From positions 403,848,745 through 403,912,744 of the forward strand of contig NC_056738.1 in NCBI RefSeq assembly GCF_019279795.1: DNA of 64,000 bases, given 5' to 3'. Positions 31,970 to 44,069 of this stretch are shown here, one piece after another. The stretch is from Protopterus annectens (taxonomy: Eukaryota > Chordata > Ceratodontiformes > Protopteridae). A model generated the notes under the pieces. That model saw only the letters and a program-made list of their open reading frames with translations, made no database searches and was not told where the DNA came from. A program made the translations under genes and the position numbers. Positions within the stretch are counted from its first letter, which is position 1. Every line of letters starts with the position of its first letter.

Positions 31970-34138
31970 ATACTGGGTCTCCCTGGGAATGTGCACTGCA
32001 ATAAGGAAGCGGTCTAAAGGAAACTCCACACTCCTATCATATGGCTCCCCAGCTTGTTTAACCTTCAAGCTTCCCTCCAAAATAAAACTAACCAAGTGCT
32101 ATAATAAAACAGCAAAGTTTACCACAAACTCAAACAGAACTCATGGCTATTTAGCCATAAAACAGCTTGATTGGCTTGAGTTGCACAGGTAACTCACTTG
32201 CACCCAACCTCTCTCAGTCCACAAATTAATATATAAATGAGAACATAGCAAAGACCTACAAGACTTTTTGCTAACATACACCCCATGCCAAGCTATTCTG
32301 ATCCGAAAACAAAATGCTCCTGGCTATTTTGATCTGAAACAAAATGTTCCTCACTAAGTCAGTATTTTGAATAACTGTGCATCAGTTTACTTAACATATG
32401 CTATCCACTTCTGCAGCGCCTTGCTACTTGCAGTAATGCTTGATCGCAATTTATCCTAGTAATACTTCTGCAAATATTTTTTCAATGTGTTTTTATCTGT
32501 TAAAGTTGTAGTTCTCCCTTTGCATAAACTGCTCATCAGCTAATGTACAATGTTCTTGGAGCCTCTCCCAAACGTATTGTAAGATATTTAATCTGCTGTG
32601 GTGCTTTTCTCCCCAGGCCTCCAATGAAAATGAGCCACTGGCTCAGTCGGATTTTCCCAGACTATCAAAGGACAAAAACAAGTTGCCCCCTGCAGACAAA
32701 AAGGATAATGGCTACTACCAAACACACATTTGGGGAAAATAATTCTGGGTGCAGGGGCTGTGAAAGGTATAGTCCTCCATTAGTGACACTTAACTGAAAG
32801 GATAAGGATCATTCTGACATGTTTGTCATATACATTGGGAAGCAAGCATATCTTGCAGACAATCCAAATCTTCAAGTCTCCCATGTCCAGCAGACAAAAG
32901 GAAAAACCTAAAGGTTACCTCACAAAATGACTTGTGTTGAAGGCTTTCGGGTCTAGAACACAGGCCTTGATCTGAGAATAGGAAAAAAATAAAAGAAATA
33001 ACCAAATCTGTTAGTGTGGGACTTTCTAAATGGCCATTTTCATGAGGATAGCAGTTACTCATTCCTTAGCATTTTTTTTTTGTCAAGCAAGTAACATCCA
33101 ATCAGAAAATGCCAAGGACATCACCTCCTATGCCAGCACCCTAAAAAGATTCAGAAGAAAACTTTGACAGGACCCTTGAGAATCTCGTTACAGATACTAG
33201 TTTTTTGATGGAACTAACTATTCTGCCAAATCCTTACATCTTTTAAGTCGAGTACTCTGGAGAATGAAATTTAATCTGCAGCAAAAACTAAGACAGGCAG
33301 TAACGTACACATACATTTTTCATCTTTTTATAAAGTTGTAAACAATCCCAACATGTCAGCAGAACAATAATGCTTATTAATTTTGTTTACCACTGCATGC
33401 CCTTATAGGGGAGACATCTAGTCATGATCATGTCTTGGAAAGTTACTTTTTTTGCCAACGCCGCAATGCGAGGGCAGAGCTGATCAGGTCAGTCAACAGC
33501 AATCTTTTGGTTAAAACATTGCTCTGGTCACTTAGAATGAAATGGTGACAAGAACCATTAAACCCAAGAATTCCCAAAACACCACTGGTCAACTCTTGAC
33601 AGAACTGTTTCTCTCCACACACATGCAAAAAAAAAAAAAAACACACACCTTAGCTGACATCATTGAACTTTATACAATCGTGAGTTTTTTTTCCCCTTCC
33701 TGCCCCCACTCTGCAAGTCAGGAAATAGTATACTTTGGCTACGTTAACCTAATTAATGAAAATACTCAGCAGCTACAAAATCTCTCTACACTGAGGAGGC
33801 TTACCCCAGCTCTGTAGCATACTGGGGTGGAGCAAGGATTGTGACCCACCCAAAGTTCAATTAGTCTGGACACTAGGAACAGGCTTTTGCTGGCTCACCA
33901 TTCTATGGGACTTGGGAAGGTGCCCGAGACCAAACATGCCCCCAATAACAGGATGGCACAATAACCCTGCAGAAGACTGGACACCAAGCAAGAAACTGGA
34001 GTTAAACGATACTGCGAGTGACATTAGCTCTGTGCAGTTAAGGCACACAAACAAACCAGCAAAATAGTGCTTCAAGCCAGCTTGAAGGACAAGACACAGG
34101 AATCCGATCCAGATCCTGCTGAATCTATATATAAAAAA
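31970..34138. other. Unassigned noncoding DNA
   Basis: No coding or element signal that I can defend. Contains a C9 and a G9 tract close together at its left edge (31796-31819, inside the DIRS remnant) and a short CA/A tract near 33627-33648. Confidence 0.5.
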
Positions 34139-34400
34139 AAAAATTGTCAAGCGTCTTTATCTTGTTAATACGAAACTTCATCAGAACCAATAGAGTGCCA
34201 AATCCCTCCTTAAAATACATCTACTAACCAATCACCTTATTAATTTCTACCACTTAAGATTTTTAAAGTCATATAGTCCAGTAATTTATTAATTCAATAT
34301 ATTTTTAAAAAGTATTCTATAAAATATCTGACCATTGTCGTTTTAATACAATAGATTTAAAAATAAAAAAGGGGTATGAACACAAATGTAAATATGCACA
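34139..34400 (-). mobile_element. Possible terminal region of a second PLE family
   Basis: The minus strand reads GGTTCTGATGAAG, a short helix-like segment, then AAAGACGCTTGAC (34190 down to 34146). This is the shape of the CTGAnGAAG...GAAA hammerhead-type motif seen in Penelope terminal repeats, with a degraded GAAA box (TAAA). AT-rich sequence follows on its 5' side. No coding part is attached. Confidence 0.35.
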
Positions 34401-37400
34401 TTGTTCACTAAAACAAAACTCCCATGTACAAGACAGTGTACATAATGCTTTCAGCTGCCACATTCCACACGACTTCCCATTCCCAAACTAATACTGGGAT
34501 CTTCAAACACTGGAAGAATTGGGCAGTAATGGGACAGAAAAATATCGCAGCTTCAGGATGGTCAGTCATGAGGCATGCAAACGGGACCATAAAAATGCAA
34601 ACTCTACAGGTGGGTGGGGGGGGGGACAGTCAGTAGGTTTGACCATAACAGAAGAAAACAATGAAGCTGCGACACTATGCATTAAAAGAACTGTGAATTT
34701 TCAATGTGAATAGCTAGGTATTAAATAAAATGTTACACATCTTGCAGGTTTCTGCAACAAAAAACTTTAAAACGTGCCAGAGGATGTGATGCAAGAGGAA
34801 GGAAGACAGATCTAAAAAGTCACAGGAGACATCAATCAGTCCCAGCATGGGGCGCACTCAGGAAGCCAACAGAAAGAGAAATAACCATGTACTTCAACTC
34901 TTCATTAAGTCAGACACAGTCACTTAGCCAAACTCTATTGCCTTACAGACCACCAAAATAAAGTGCCACCTGCAGTGGTGGACGCATGAGACTTAATAAT
35001 CTTGTTAAAGCTTTTTCTCAGGACATGCTCCCTTTTTAAAAAGCTGTGTTCAGTAACAGATGAATATACTGAGAACAAGAACACAAAGTACCATCTCTGA
35101 GCACATAATACAATGATAAGCACTTCTTTTGTGAAGGTGAATCATTGTACGTGTTTAAAATGAAAGCAAATTTCTTTTAAAGCTGAAGGCCTTCATACAT
35201 TCTGAAGAGAAAGCAGATGCTTTCATAATCAGAGGCTGCAAACTCCAGTACATAGAAGTGAAAGGAAAAAAAAAAGGATTCCTTGAAAGCTGCTGACACA
35301 GTGCCAGACTTGGGTCAGACAGAGGGTGGCTCAATTTGGAGCAGATGCCCCTTAGGTGCCTCAAATATCTGGAGCATCTTCTTGGTACAAAAGTTCACAG
35401 TATCAAGGGTACACATAACTACTTCTTGAAGGTATCCTGCAAGAGAGAGAGACACTTCTACTAGCTTTCAAACAACAATTTCTGGGGGGGGGGGGGGCAG
35501 AGGAGGATGGAGGATACCCTCACATTGACACTTGCACTGGTTTCAGGACCACTAATATCATGGGAGACGCCGCTGCCGAATGACTATAAAAGGCCATATT
35601 GCTGCTCAAAATGAATTGCACTCCAGTGATAACCCCAAATGCGTCACTTCATACAAGCCGTTCTTAAATGCATTTAGCCACACAACTTTCCGTTAAGAAC
35701 ACGTCACAAGACCTTCTTAAAATTGGTCACAAGGTGCAGGTAAAAGATTTTGGCAATGTAGTAAAAAAAGCTAAACAGGAAAATCAGCTTCTTGTAGCAG
35801 GGAGGCCTGGCACTGCCAAGAAAAGGACACTGCAACGAAGGCAGCTCATCTCCAATGCAGACCTTGATACAATTACACCCACCTCTAGAAAACTTAGAGA
35901 GTTATTTCTTTCATGAAGGACTAGGGATGTGGAAAAATACATGTACCATTAAACCACACATCTGTAAGTAAGCAGTTGTCCAACAAATGCTACATGTACA
36001 GACATCAAAATGGAAGGGGATACCAGCTAGGTATAGGAATAGGTAAAGCATAAGACTAGAGCCAGGTTGCCTTGCAAGGGACTGCCTCCCTAAAATGAAT
36101 GGTCCTTGTGATCTGCATGATTAGAAAAAGAGAGGGAGCCCAGGATAAGAATTAGGGTGATGTGAAGAACAGCAGCAAGAATGGACTCATGTGATCATTT
36201 GGGCTCATCTCTACCATGAGCAGACTACACTTAAACTGATCAGGCACACTCTTCCAAGTAGAGTGCAGGTTTAGCTTCTTCCTTCTGCTCTACTTGTGCA
36301 GGTTTTTCAGCATGCGTGATAGCAGACAGCTGCACCCCCTCTCTGCTCTTACACACACCTTTCCTCTTCATAAAAGAAGATTTAGAATATGATCCATTTT
36401 CCTTCTGCGCCCAAACTCAATGTTTCTCAGATGAGACCAAGCAGATCAAGCACTTAGTGTCTGCAAAAAGTTTCTCCTGCCACAAAAAAGCAAAGTAATA
36501 TTAGACAAGTGATCATAGGGACTAAAAATGCCTAGATATACACACTTAAGTAGACGCCCAAAATTCTTGCCTCTGTCCCCAAAGCACTTCAGTTCCTTCG
36601 AGAGGGAAACAGTAATTATTAGCACAAACCACTGCTACAAAAAGGGTAAAAAAAAAAAAAAAACAAACAAAACAAGCTACAAAAATAGAAAACTCAAAGC
36701 ATCGGAAAACAAAAAATGAGAATTTTATGATGCCCAGTATGGTGGCAGACAGGCAAGATTCAAGTGGAAAATAAACAGATTCATTCAATAAGACCACCAC
36801 CTACATCAACAAAAAGATGCTAAGTGAAAAGAAAAAGTAATTTCAGACAGTAACGGATATGGCAGACAAAGGAATAGTTGGCAGGAACAGGACTACAGGA
36901 TAAAATTAAACTCGCTCCGAAATTTTCAAAATCATTACATCTTTAATATTTTACTTCAAACAAAAGTAACAGACTGAAAAGACCTTAGCCAACACTAGAG
37001 TGTTAAACATTCAGAAAACTGAGGAGAAAACAATGGAGGGGCAGACAGCCAAGGAATGATACAAGAGGTACTGCAAAAAAAATGACAGCGCTTGAGGATA
37101 CGTTACGTAGTGGAAAATGGCCGTACCACAGAGAAATATAACAGATTAACTGTAATGTGTGTGAAGTAATTAATAAGTAAATGAACTAAAATCATGTCAC
37201 AGGAACTAATTCACCAAGCGCACACACAGTTGTGAAATGTCAAACTTATGAACAGAAACAGGCACTAAAGCTTTGGGTGAAAAAGATGCGACCCTAAAAA
37301 TTGGGGGGCGTGCATATTTTTGTAGATAATTACTCCATAACAACAACAGCAAAAAGGAACAGGTTTTTGCCGGTACCCAAAAGGGCAAATAATTAAACCA

Positions 37401-37790
37401 AAGACTTAAACCGCAATATCCTGCCATGCGTACAGACACATACTTGAGATGCAGAATAAGAGCTAGAAAATGAGGAGAGGTAGTGAATATGGAGTCTGAA
37501 GAAAGAAGATAGGATCAGTATTCAATATTCAATAACCCACAAGGCAAGAAGCAGGCGAAATCGGGGAAAGCTAAAGATAGATTAAGCCTTTTCAGGGGAA
37601 AAAAAAAAAAGTTATAGAAAAAGGGGATGGGGAATAAATAAAAAAAAAAAAAAAAAAAAAAAAAAAACACAGAAAATGAATGGTTTTATTCAATTAAATT
37701 ATCAAAGATAGTTTTGGAACTACTCACTACAGTGACAAGAACCTGACTTATTTTAAGGATTATGATCATCAACTGCAGCTACACGATTAC
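34400..37790. other. Unassigned noncoding DNA
   Basis: No recognisable gene. Homopolymers are frequent: G near 34615-34624 and 35483-35495, A near 36649-36663 and 37641-37667. The 82-residue frame at 35668-35916 (Lys/Arg-rich) has no motif or relative in the window and is treated as chance. Confidence 0.45.
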
Positions 37791-37829
37791 CTGAAATGAC
37801 TGCACTGAAACTAACTCTTAAAGACAAAT

Positions 37830-38600
37830 ATAATACAGCAATAACCCATGCCTGGGTGTGGGTAATGCTGGATTTACCCACGGTTGGCATGGTTTGGTCA
37901 CGGTGAAGCCCAAGTGGCCAAACAAAGCCAACCGTGGGTAAATCCAGCATTACCCACACCCAGGCGTGGGTTATTGCTATTATACAATGGCATTATTTAA
38001 GAAAAAAATAATTACTTTTCTTAAATGGCATTGTACAATGCCTCCTTGCTGCAGCTGTCTGGTATTCTGCTGCAGTTCTGATGTACTGCGCAAGCGTATG
38101 CCTACGCAGTACATCAGAACTGTGGGCAAAAGCCATGGAGAAAGCAAGATCTACATTGCTTTTTACAAACTGTCTCGCTATGTTAAAGGAGTTTAACATA
38201 GCGAGACAGCTTTAAAAAAGCAACGGAGAATCTCAGTTTTTTTGTTTTTTTTTTTTTTAAAAGCTGTCTCGCTATTTTAAACCCATTTAACATAGCGAGA
38301 CAGTTTTAAAAAAAGCAACGGAGAAAGCAAGATCTCCGTTGCTTTTTTTAAGCTGTCTCGCTATGTTAAACTCCTTTAACATAACGAGACAGTTTGTAAA
38401 AAGCAACGGAGAATCCCCGTTGCGCTTTTTTTTTTTTTAAAGCGGTCTCGCTATGTTAAACTCGTTTAACATAGCAAAACAGTGTGAAGAGAGAGTTATA
38501 GTAATGGAAAAAGTCCGGCAACCGGACCTTTTTCCATTACTATAACTCTGACTTACAACGTGCACGCTGACCAATCAGCGTGCACGTTTTTGAATATTAA
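37830..38600. mobile_element. Hairpin-rich repeat family, copy 3 (chain of palindromes)
   Basis: Nearly every base belongs to a stem. In order: about 51-bp stem 37838-37888 with 37927-37978; imperfect stem 37979-38040; 18-bp stem 38073-38090 with 38105-38122; four tandem hairpins CTGTCTCGCTATGTTAAA-4 nt-TTTAACATAGCGAGACAG starting at 38170, 38264, 38353 and 38443 (spacing 94, 89, 90); AAAAAGCAACGGAGA/TCTCCGTTGCTTTTT between hairpins two and three (about 38311-38346); stem 38493-38518 with 38522-38548; and 13-bp stem 38558-38570 with 38575-38587. Copies at 21.7 and 23.7 kb hold the same modules in reverse order. No coding potential. Confidence 0.75.
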
Positions 38601-39190
38601 TGGGGAGGATTTGTATAATTAGAAATTAGTAACTACCAATATGTCAAATTGCTCTTAATTCAATTCCGAGTTCATTCTTTTGCAGTTGACTCTCAAGGGA
38701 GGGATACATACAGCAAGGGGAATGTGAGGAGTTACATGAACAAAATGAAGGGGGAGTGAAATAAAACAAAAGCGAAACACAAATACTAAAAAAGAGCTTC
38801 CTCTGCTATAAAGTCAAAGCACAAGGAGGCTTGAGATTTGCAGCAACTAGTACGGACAAAAAAAAATCAGTTAAGTGGTGCTGCCAAGAATGAGATTTGG
38901 TTGCAGAAGGAAAGAAAATAATTTCAGTCATTTGCAAGAAAAAACTCTACTCCCCTAGAAGGCATTTATCCAACGCATTAGGGAAGAGAGAACAAAGATG
39001 TTCTTCCTTTTCTTGTGTTGTTTTTGTTACGGTTTCAGCATAATGTGCAACATTTAACTCTTACGGCTAGAAACAGTACTAGTAATACTAGTCCAATGCA
39101 GGCGTTACAAAACAACTCTGCACCAGTACACTGAAATGAAGTAAACTCCAAAAGGATTTGTATCCTGACCAAATATCCTGCTTACCCATT
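38600..39190. other. Unassigned noncoding DNA
   Basis: Nothing recognisable. The first about 30 bases (ATTAATGGGGAGG...TATAATTA) resemble, inverted, the outer end of hairpin-repeat copies 1 and 2. Confidence 0.45.
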
Positions 39191-39645
39191 CACTTCTCTT
39201 TCGAGTGTTCTCGTTAGGGGTCACCACAGCGGATCATCTGTTTCCATTTCTTCCTGTCCTCTGCATATTGCTCTGTCACACCAACCATCTGCATGTCCTC
39301 TCTCACCACATCCATACCTTATCTTAGGCCTTCCTGTTTTCCTCTTACATAGCAGCTCCATCCCTTAGCATCCTTTTCCCAATATACCTAGCATCCCTCC
39401 TCAGCACGGCCAAACCAACGCAATCTCGCCTCGGTCTCCAAACTGTCTAACCTGAGCTGACCCTCCAATATACAGATTTCTAATCCTGTCCATCCTTGTC
39501 ACACCCACTTCAAATCTTAACATCTTTAACGCTGCCACTTCCAGCTCCGACTCCCGCCTTTGTGCCAATGCCAGTCTCCTTCCCTTTCATTCTTACTAGT
39601 TCACCATTACTCTGTTGATCCCAAGTACTTAAACTCATCCACCTT
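39190..39645 (-). mobile_element. RTE-like LINE, 3' coding end
   Basis: The minus strand encodes, in mixed frames, RMDRIRNLYI, GSAQV, then KRKTGRPK and the end RGQEEMETDDPLW. This is the typical C-terminus of RTE-clade ORFs (RNxxI, GRP, W..DPL). The terminal bases CCGCTGTGGTGACCCCTAACGAG (39235-39213 region) match the tail of SINE family 1. The element is 5'-truncated or interrupted by the G20 run. Confidence 0.75.
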
Positions 39646-39663
39646 TCACTAATGATTATAATT

Positions 39664-39684
39664 TTGGGGGGGGGGGGGGGGGGG
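39664..39684. repeat. Poly(G) run, about 20 bases
   Basis: The longest of many G/C homopolymers in the window. It could be real or a sequencing-sensitive length. Confidence 0.8.
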
Positions 39685-39959
39685 CAATGAAAGACCATCA
39701 AATTCAGTAAGGATTTTAACTGAACAAAAGCATAACCATTTAAGCAAACAAAATCAAAGCTAAAATCTGAAATTCAGTTTTTTCATAAACAAGATACACT
39801 AATTGGGGAGGAATGTGATAAACAAGGCGGTTTTTGTGCAACAAGAGACGTGCTTTTGCATTTTGTTTCTTTGCAATAGAGCCCTTTAGAATTACTACTA
39901 CCTGTACATGCACCCCACCATAATCTACTCCCTTTGAACTTCTCTACAAAAATGGGGCT

Positions 39960-40920
39960 ATTGTGGATTTAGCTCTGCTGCCCTCATTTCTCAGTCTGTC
40001 CCAGTGTGTCCTACTACCTCTCTCAGGCACTTAATTTTCATCACCCCAGCTCAGTTGCTGTCTTCACTGCCCAGGTTTCTGTACCTTATAGTAATGGGTC
40101 GCATCAGTTTTGTAAACTACTTTTCAGCTTCTTTGTCAGTCTTCTTTCACACACTAGAAGATACCCTGTGTCAATGTGCTTACTGCCCTTCTGATTCTTC
40201 ACATCCTCATTCAGAATTCCTTCTCAACCATCCATCTCAGATACTTGAGGTTATTACCATTTTCCCATCACAATTTTCAGCTTCTTCTGATGTCCACCAT
40301 TTGCAAAAATGAAAACTGTCTTGTCAGTTTCATCCCACATGCCTCCAGTTTTGCATTCCAATCCACTAACATCTGCTGAAGTTCTTGTCCACAGTCTGCT
40401 CGTAAATGACAGTCTACATGTGGTAATTTTGCTGAAATGTCATCTCCATCTTCTTTGCTAATGCAATCCATCACCATTAGATACACACCCATTCATACCT
40501 GACCCCCCCCCCCAAAATTCAAACATTGTTAACACTTACGTCACTGGGTCCTTGCACATAACCTGCACTAAATTCCACAAGAGGTTCCAGGACTTTGAAC
40601 CACTGCAGAACTACCCAAATCTTCTTAGAACTTTCTCTCATCTACCTTCCAACTCCAGGATGCCCAGTTGGACTTTCCCCTCAATTCTAGCTTCTTCTCA
40701 ACTATGTCTCACTGATAACATTGGGTCTAATGAATTCAAACTGGGATGTAGCACAGCCATCGTACTTTCCACTTACTCACTGCATATTCATGTAACCTTC
40801 TTTATCTTTTTGCCTTGCAACCTCATTGAGTGGTTTGCTAATCTGCAGATTCACTTTCAAAAAGCTGATACAAGGTCTCAGATGCCTTATTCTTTAATAT
40901 TTCAACTCCTCTCTTAGCCT
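39960..40920 (-). mobile_element. Possible further RTE-like LINE sequence
   Basis: A pyrimidine-rich plus strand and a Cys/Gln/Lys-rich minus strand continue the composition of the RTE-like block. Minus-strand frames such as 40277-40492 (DCHLRADCGQELQQMLVDWNAKLEAC) look like a degraded RT-linked segment (QELQQMLD-type). Identification is by composition and adjacency only. A C10 run at 40503-40512 interrupts it. Confidence 0.35.
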
Positions 40921-42495
40921 CTTTGTTAAACCCACTATTCCTTAACATGGTCCATCTTCAGGCATGCAGTTTTAACATGCTGCCATCACTCACCAATTCT
41001 ACCCATTACCTCTTCTTCTTGAAGTACTATAAACACCTCATTTCCCATTGTAAGTGTGTAATGTTGTTCAATTATTCCAGGCATAGGTTGTTGGTAGCTA
41101 CCTGAAAGCCTTTTTGTGGCACTGACAAGCTCTTATGCAAAGAGCACTTTAATAGTTATAAATTATGTAACTACCTTTTGAAGTGCTGCAAAGATTTTTT
41201 CCAATTAAATTTATATAGTTCAAACACCTATACAGTATTAGCACGATATTAAAGCTATTTTTCATTAATTAGGTGAAGGTCCCACTACTTTCTTCCTGTA
41301 TCTTGTCTCTTTTGCACATTTCTTTAACTCACAAGGTTTTAAAACCTGAAAGAAAGTGGTTTATTCAGAAAAAATACAGGGATGACTGATCCTTTTGCCC
41401 CTGCTTATGCATATTTACGACAGCTTAAAGTTTGAAGATTTGTTTTAGTGTAGATAAAGTTGATGAAGTCAGACATATGGATAAATGAGTTTCTTTGTGG
41501 GGAAAGTAGTGAAGTCAGTCAGACATATGGATAAATAAGTTTCTTTGTGGGGAAAGTAGATAAACAAACGCATGGTGGATTTTAATAGTGTTGACTTCTC
41601 GGACAGAGGGTGAAACTGGTTAGGAAAAGTGCCCTGCCAATATTTTTTTTGCATGTTACCAGTGCTCACCCTGTGCACCCCCCCCCCCCCAATCCCACCA
41701 GTTTCTTACCCTTATGAGAACTGGTCAGGTTTAGGAAAAATGTCACAGATATGGCCCTCCAGATTTAATTGAGAAGTACAAGGATAAAGTATTTGGAAAC
41801 GGTAATATGTTGTGCAGTCCTGACAAACGCTCGTTTTATTAAATGTTTTTGTTTTCCCCCCAAGAATTTTATTTTGAGTTTTCCAAACAAAGACGAAACA
41901 GCATCAACAATGTATTAATACTGTTAATCTTTAATTCTGTACCCAGTGTATTTATACAACATGAAACAATATTTACAACTGCACAAACGTGGCATCAATT
42001 ATTTTGTTGCATCCATTTATCGAGCTTACCCTGTTATGGAGAAATCTTGCCATTAGCTATTTATATAAACACCGAAGGTATAACTTTGCGCATAAGTGTC
42101 TGTGTCATAAAGACATTATCATAAAGATAATGTGGGTGGATTAAGCTAGCAGAATGCTAAATATCTGTTCCCATATTTTTAGCTTCTTAACACTTATTTT
42201 TTGCATCAATTACCCATTTATGAGCTAGCATCTGTTTAACTTATTATTATTCGGTCCAACTGATATTTGTTCTGTCCCCCCATTTGGATGCTATGTATAG
42301 TTTCATTAATAGGAATAGTGTGATGTGTATGGTCACTTGATTATGGGATATTCCTTGGGGGGGGGGGGGGTGAAGTAGTCTGTATTCCCAGGTTAAACAA
42401 AAAAGTTGCTTTTTCATAGCCTTGTTTTTGCAGTTGGATTTTTAAATTAGTTCCATAATTTAAGTACATACTTGCAGCTCCAAAACGTGTTGGAT
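40920..42495. other. Unassigned AT-rich noncoding DNA
   Basis: Nothing recognised apart from the short tandem duplication at 41465-41559, a C10 run at 41680-41690 and a G13 run at 42357-42370. Confidence 0.5.
41465..41559. repeat. Tandem duplication, about 47-bp unit x2
   Basis: GAAGTCAGACATATGGATAAA...GGGGAAAGTA is repeated directly, the second unit having an extra GTCA and one substitution. Confidence 0.85.
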
Positions 42496-42499
42496 CCGC

Positions 42500-42965
42500 T
42501 TCCTTTGACCTACAATATGGACAGCTACCAACTTTGTTGGTAAAATTTGGAATAACCTTCCTGCAGATATTACTCTAGTATCCACCCCAAGTCAACTCAA
42601 GAAAAGCCTAAACCAGTATTTTAAGTCACACTGGCTATGTCCTTGCTCTAAGCCCGACTAGTACTTACACTATTACTGTAAGGTACCATTTTTATGGCTA
42701 CTCTACTGGATTGTAATTTCCAAGATTTTTACCTTTTTTTTTTTTTTTTTTTTTAAGAAAAGAAAAAAAAAGATAAGTGGCACAACTTTCTTACTACTAT
42801 AGACTGTTGACAGTTACCAACATGTTTTAAGTTTTATGCAACGTCTGTTTGTACCTTGGAGCTTTTCTCCCTGGGCCTCCGCTAAAAAAAAAATGGACAT
42901 GTATCCAGTCGAACTACCCCAGTCAACAAATGTAAAATACATAAAAACTAAATTAGAATTAAATT
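42500..42965 (+). mobile_element. L2-like LINE 3' end, copy 2
   Basis: The plus strand gives TNFVGKIWNNLPADITLVST, SQLKKSLNQYFKSHWLCPCSKPD stop (about 42528-42662), matching the copy at 7770-7904. The 3' untranslated region has a T17 run and ends CAGTCAACAAATGTAAAATACATAAAAACTAAATT. 5'-truncated. Confidence 0.72.
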
Positions 42966-42999
42966 GGTGCAATACTGAGGGGGTAAGACAAGCATTGTT

Positions 43000-44050
43000 G
43001 TTGATCATGAGTTGTGTGCAACTTTTTCAAAGGCAATGCTTTGTGTGTTAATGTTAAAGCTTGATTTAATTGTTTAATCATTGAGGAATTCCTTTTAAGC
43101 CAGTAGTTAGAAATAAGCATATTGTCTTGGAATGTGATCTCTATTAATTTGTACGTGTTGGATATCACCCCCACCCCCAATAGCACCGTGTTCCATTGAG
43201 ATAATGGTGTACGATTTTGGTAATTTAAAGTTGAGATCTCTTATAATTGTGATAAGGGTAAAGATCTCAAATTTTCAAATCTTTTAATAAAAGGGTAGTT
43301 TTTCAGATTTAGAGTTTTCAGTTTGGGTTATTATGAATTGGTTGAAATGTCCATAGCTGGCCCAAGATCTAGGGAAGTGAACAACTGAAGTGTAGTAATG
43401 AAGTGTTTTGTGGTTAGAAAAGGAAGAGCTCTAGGATTAATTTCTAGAGATTTGATATAACAGCGACATATTTTCAGCCACAAAGGAGACTATTTGTTGG
43501 TTAAAGGGGCAAATTCTGCTATCTTTAGTATTCCGCTACTATTGATAATGGTATAGTATAAAATCTGTTTAAACCCCTTAGCTTTTGTAGAGATTTTAGT
43601 AGGATATTCTTGTTTTTTTTAGGCTCCCAAATGAACTTGGCCAGGAACATGTGCAACTGGCAACTGTTAACATGTGCAATTGTTGGAAGAATTTATTATG
43701 TATTACTACTTCTGTGGTAAACTCTGGGGAGAATATTCATTTTAAACAGAGACCTTTGACATGAATGGTATTTTGAGACTGTTCCATCTGTTGCAGTCTT
43801 AACATTATCCTATTCCATTTATTCACAATATTATTCTGATAATCTTGTTTTGTAAAAACATAATCCCAAGATATTTGGCAGTCTCTTCAATTTTTTTGCT
43901 TAAAATTGGAATTGATGATGGTTTGGGAGGATTTAAGAGAAACATGTATATTTTTTTAATTAAAGTTTATAACTAGATATACTTGAGAAATAGTCAATTG
44001 CCTTTAGTAATTTGAGTAGGTCAGCGCTGGGGGAGGTAAAGTAATAGTTG
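43000..44050 (-). pseudogene. L1/Tx1-like ORF2, RT C-terminal half
   Basis: The minus strand resumes with AFANYYFTSPSADLLKLLKA (about 44045), in the place of the FADD motif, which is destroyed. Next come IDYFSSISSYKLN and, in another frame, QNNIVNKWNRIMLRLQQME (about 43800), then MNILPRV (about 43735) and LAKFIWEPKK (about 43640). These follow the L1 order YLG...W..RM..L...K.NILP..YL..FIW. Confidence 0.75.
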
Positions 44051-44069
44051 GCGAAAGCTGTGTAAAAGA

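Noticed and set aside
35668..35916. 82-residue Lys/Arg-rich frame as a host exon
   Set aside because: No splice signals or recognised motif. Composition alone is not enough and it overlaps no conserved feature I can see.
38170..38482. Hairpin array with regular spacing as a CRISPR array
   Set aside because: Units are palindromic with 4-nt loops, the spacers are not unique sequences of constant length but related AAAGCAACGGAG segments, and the surroundings are eukaryotic transposons with no cas genes.
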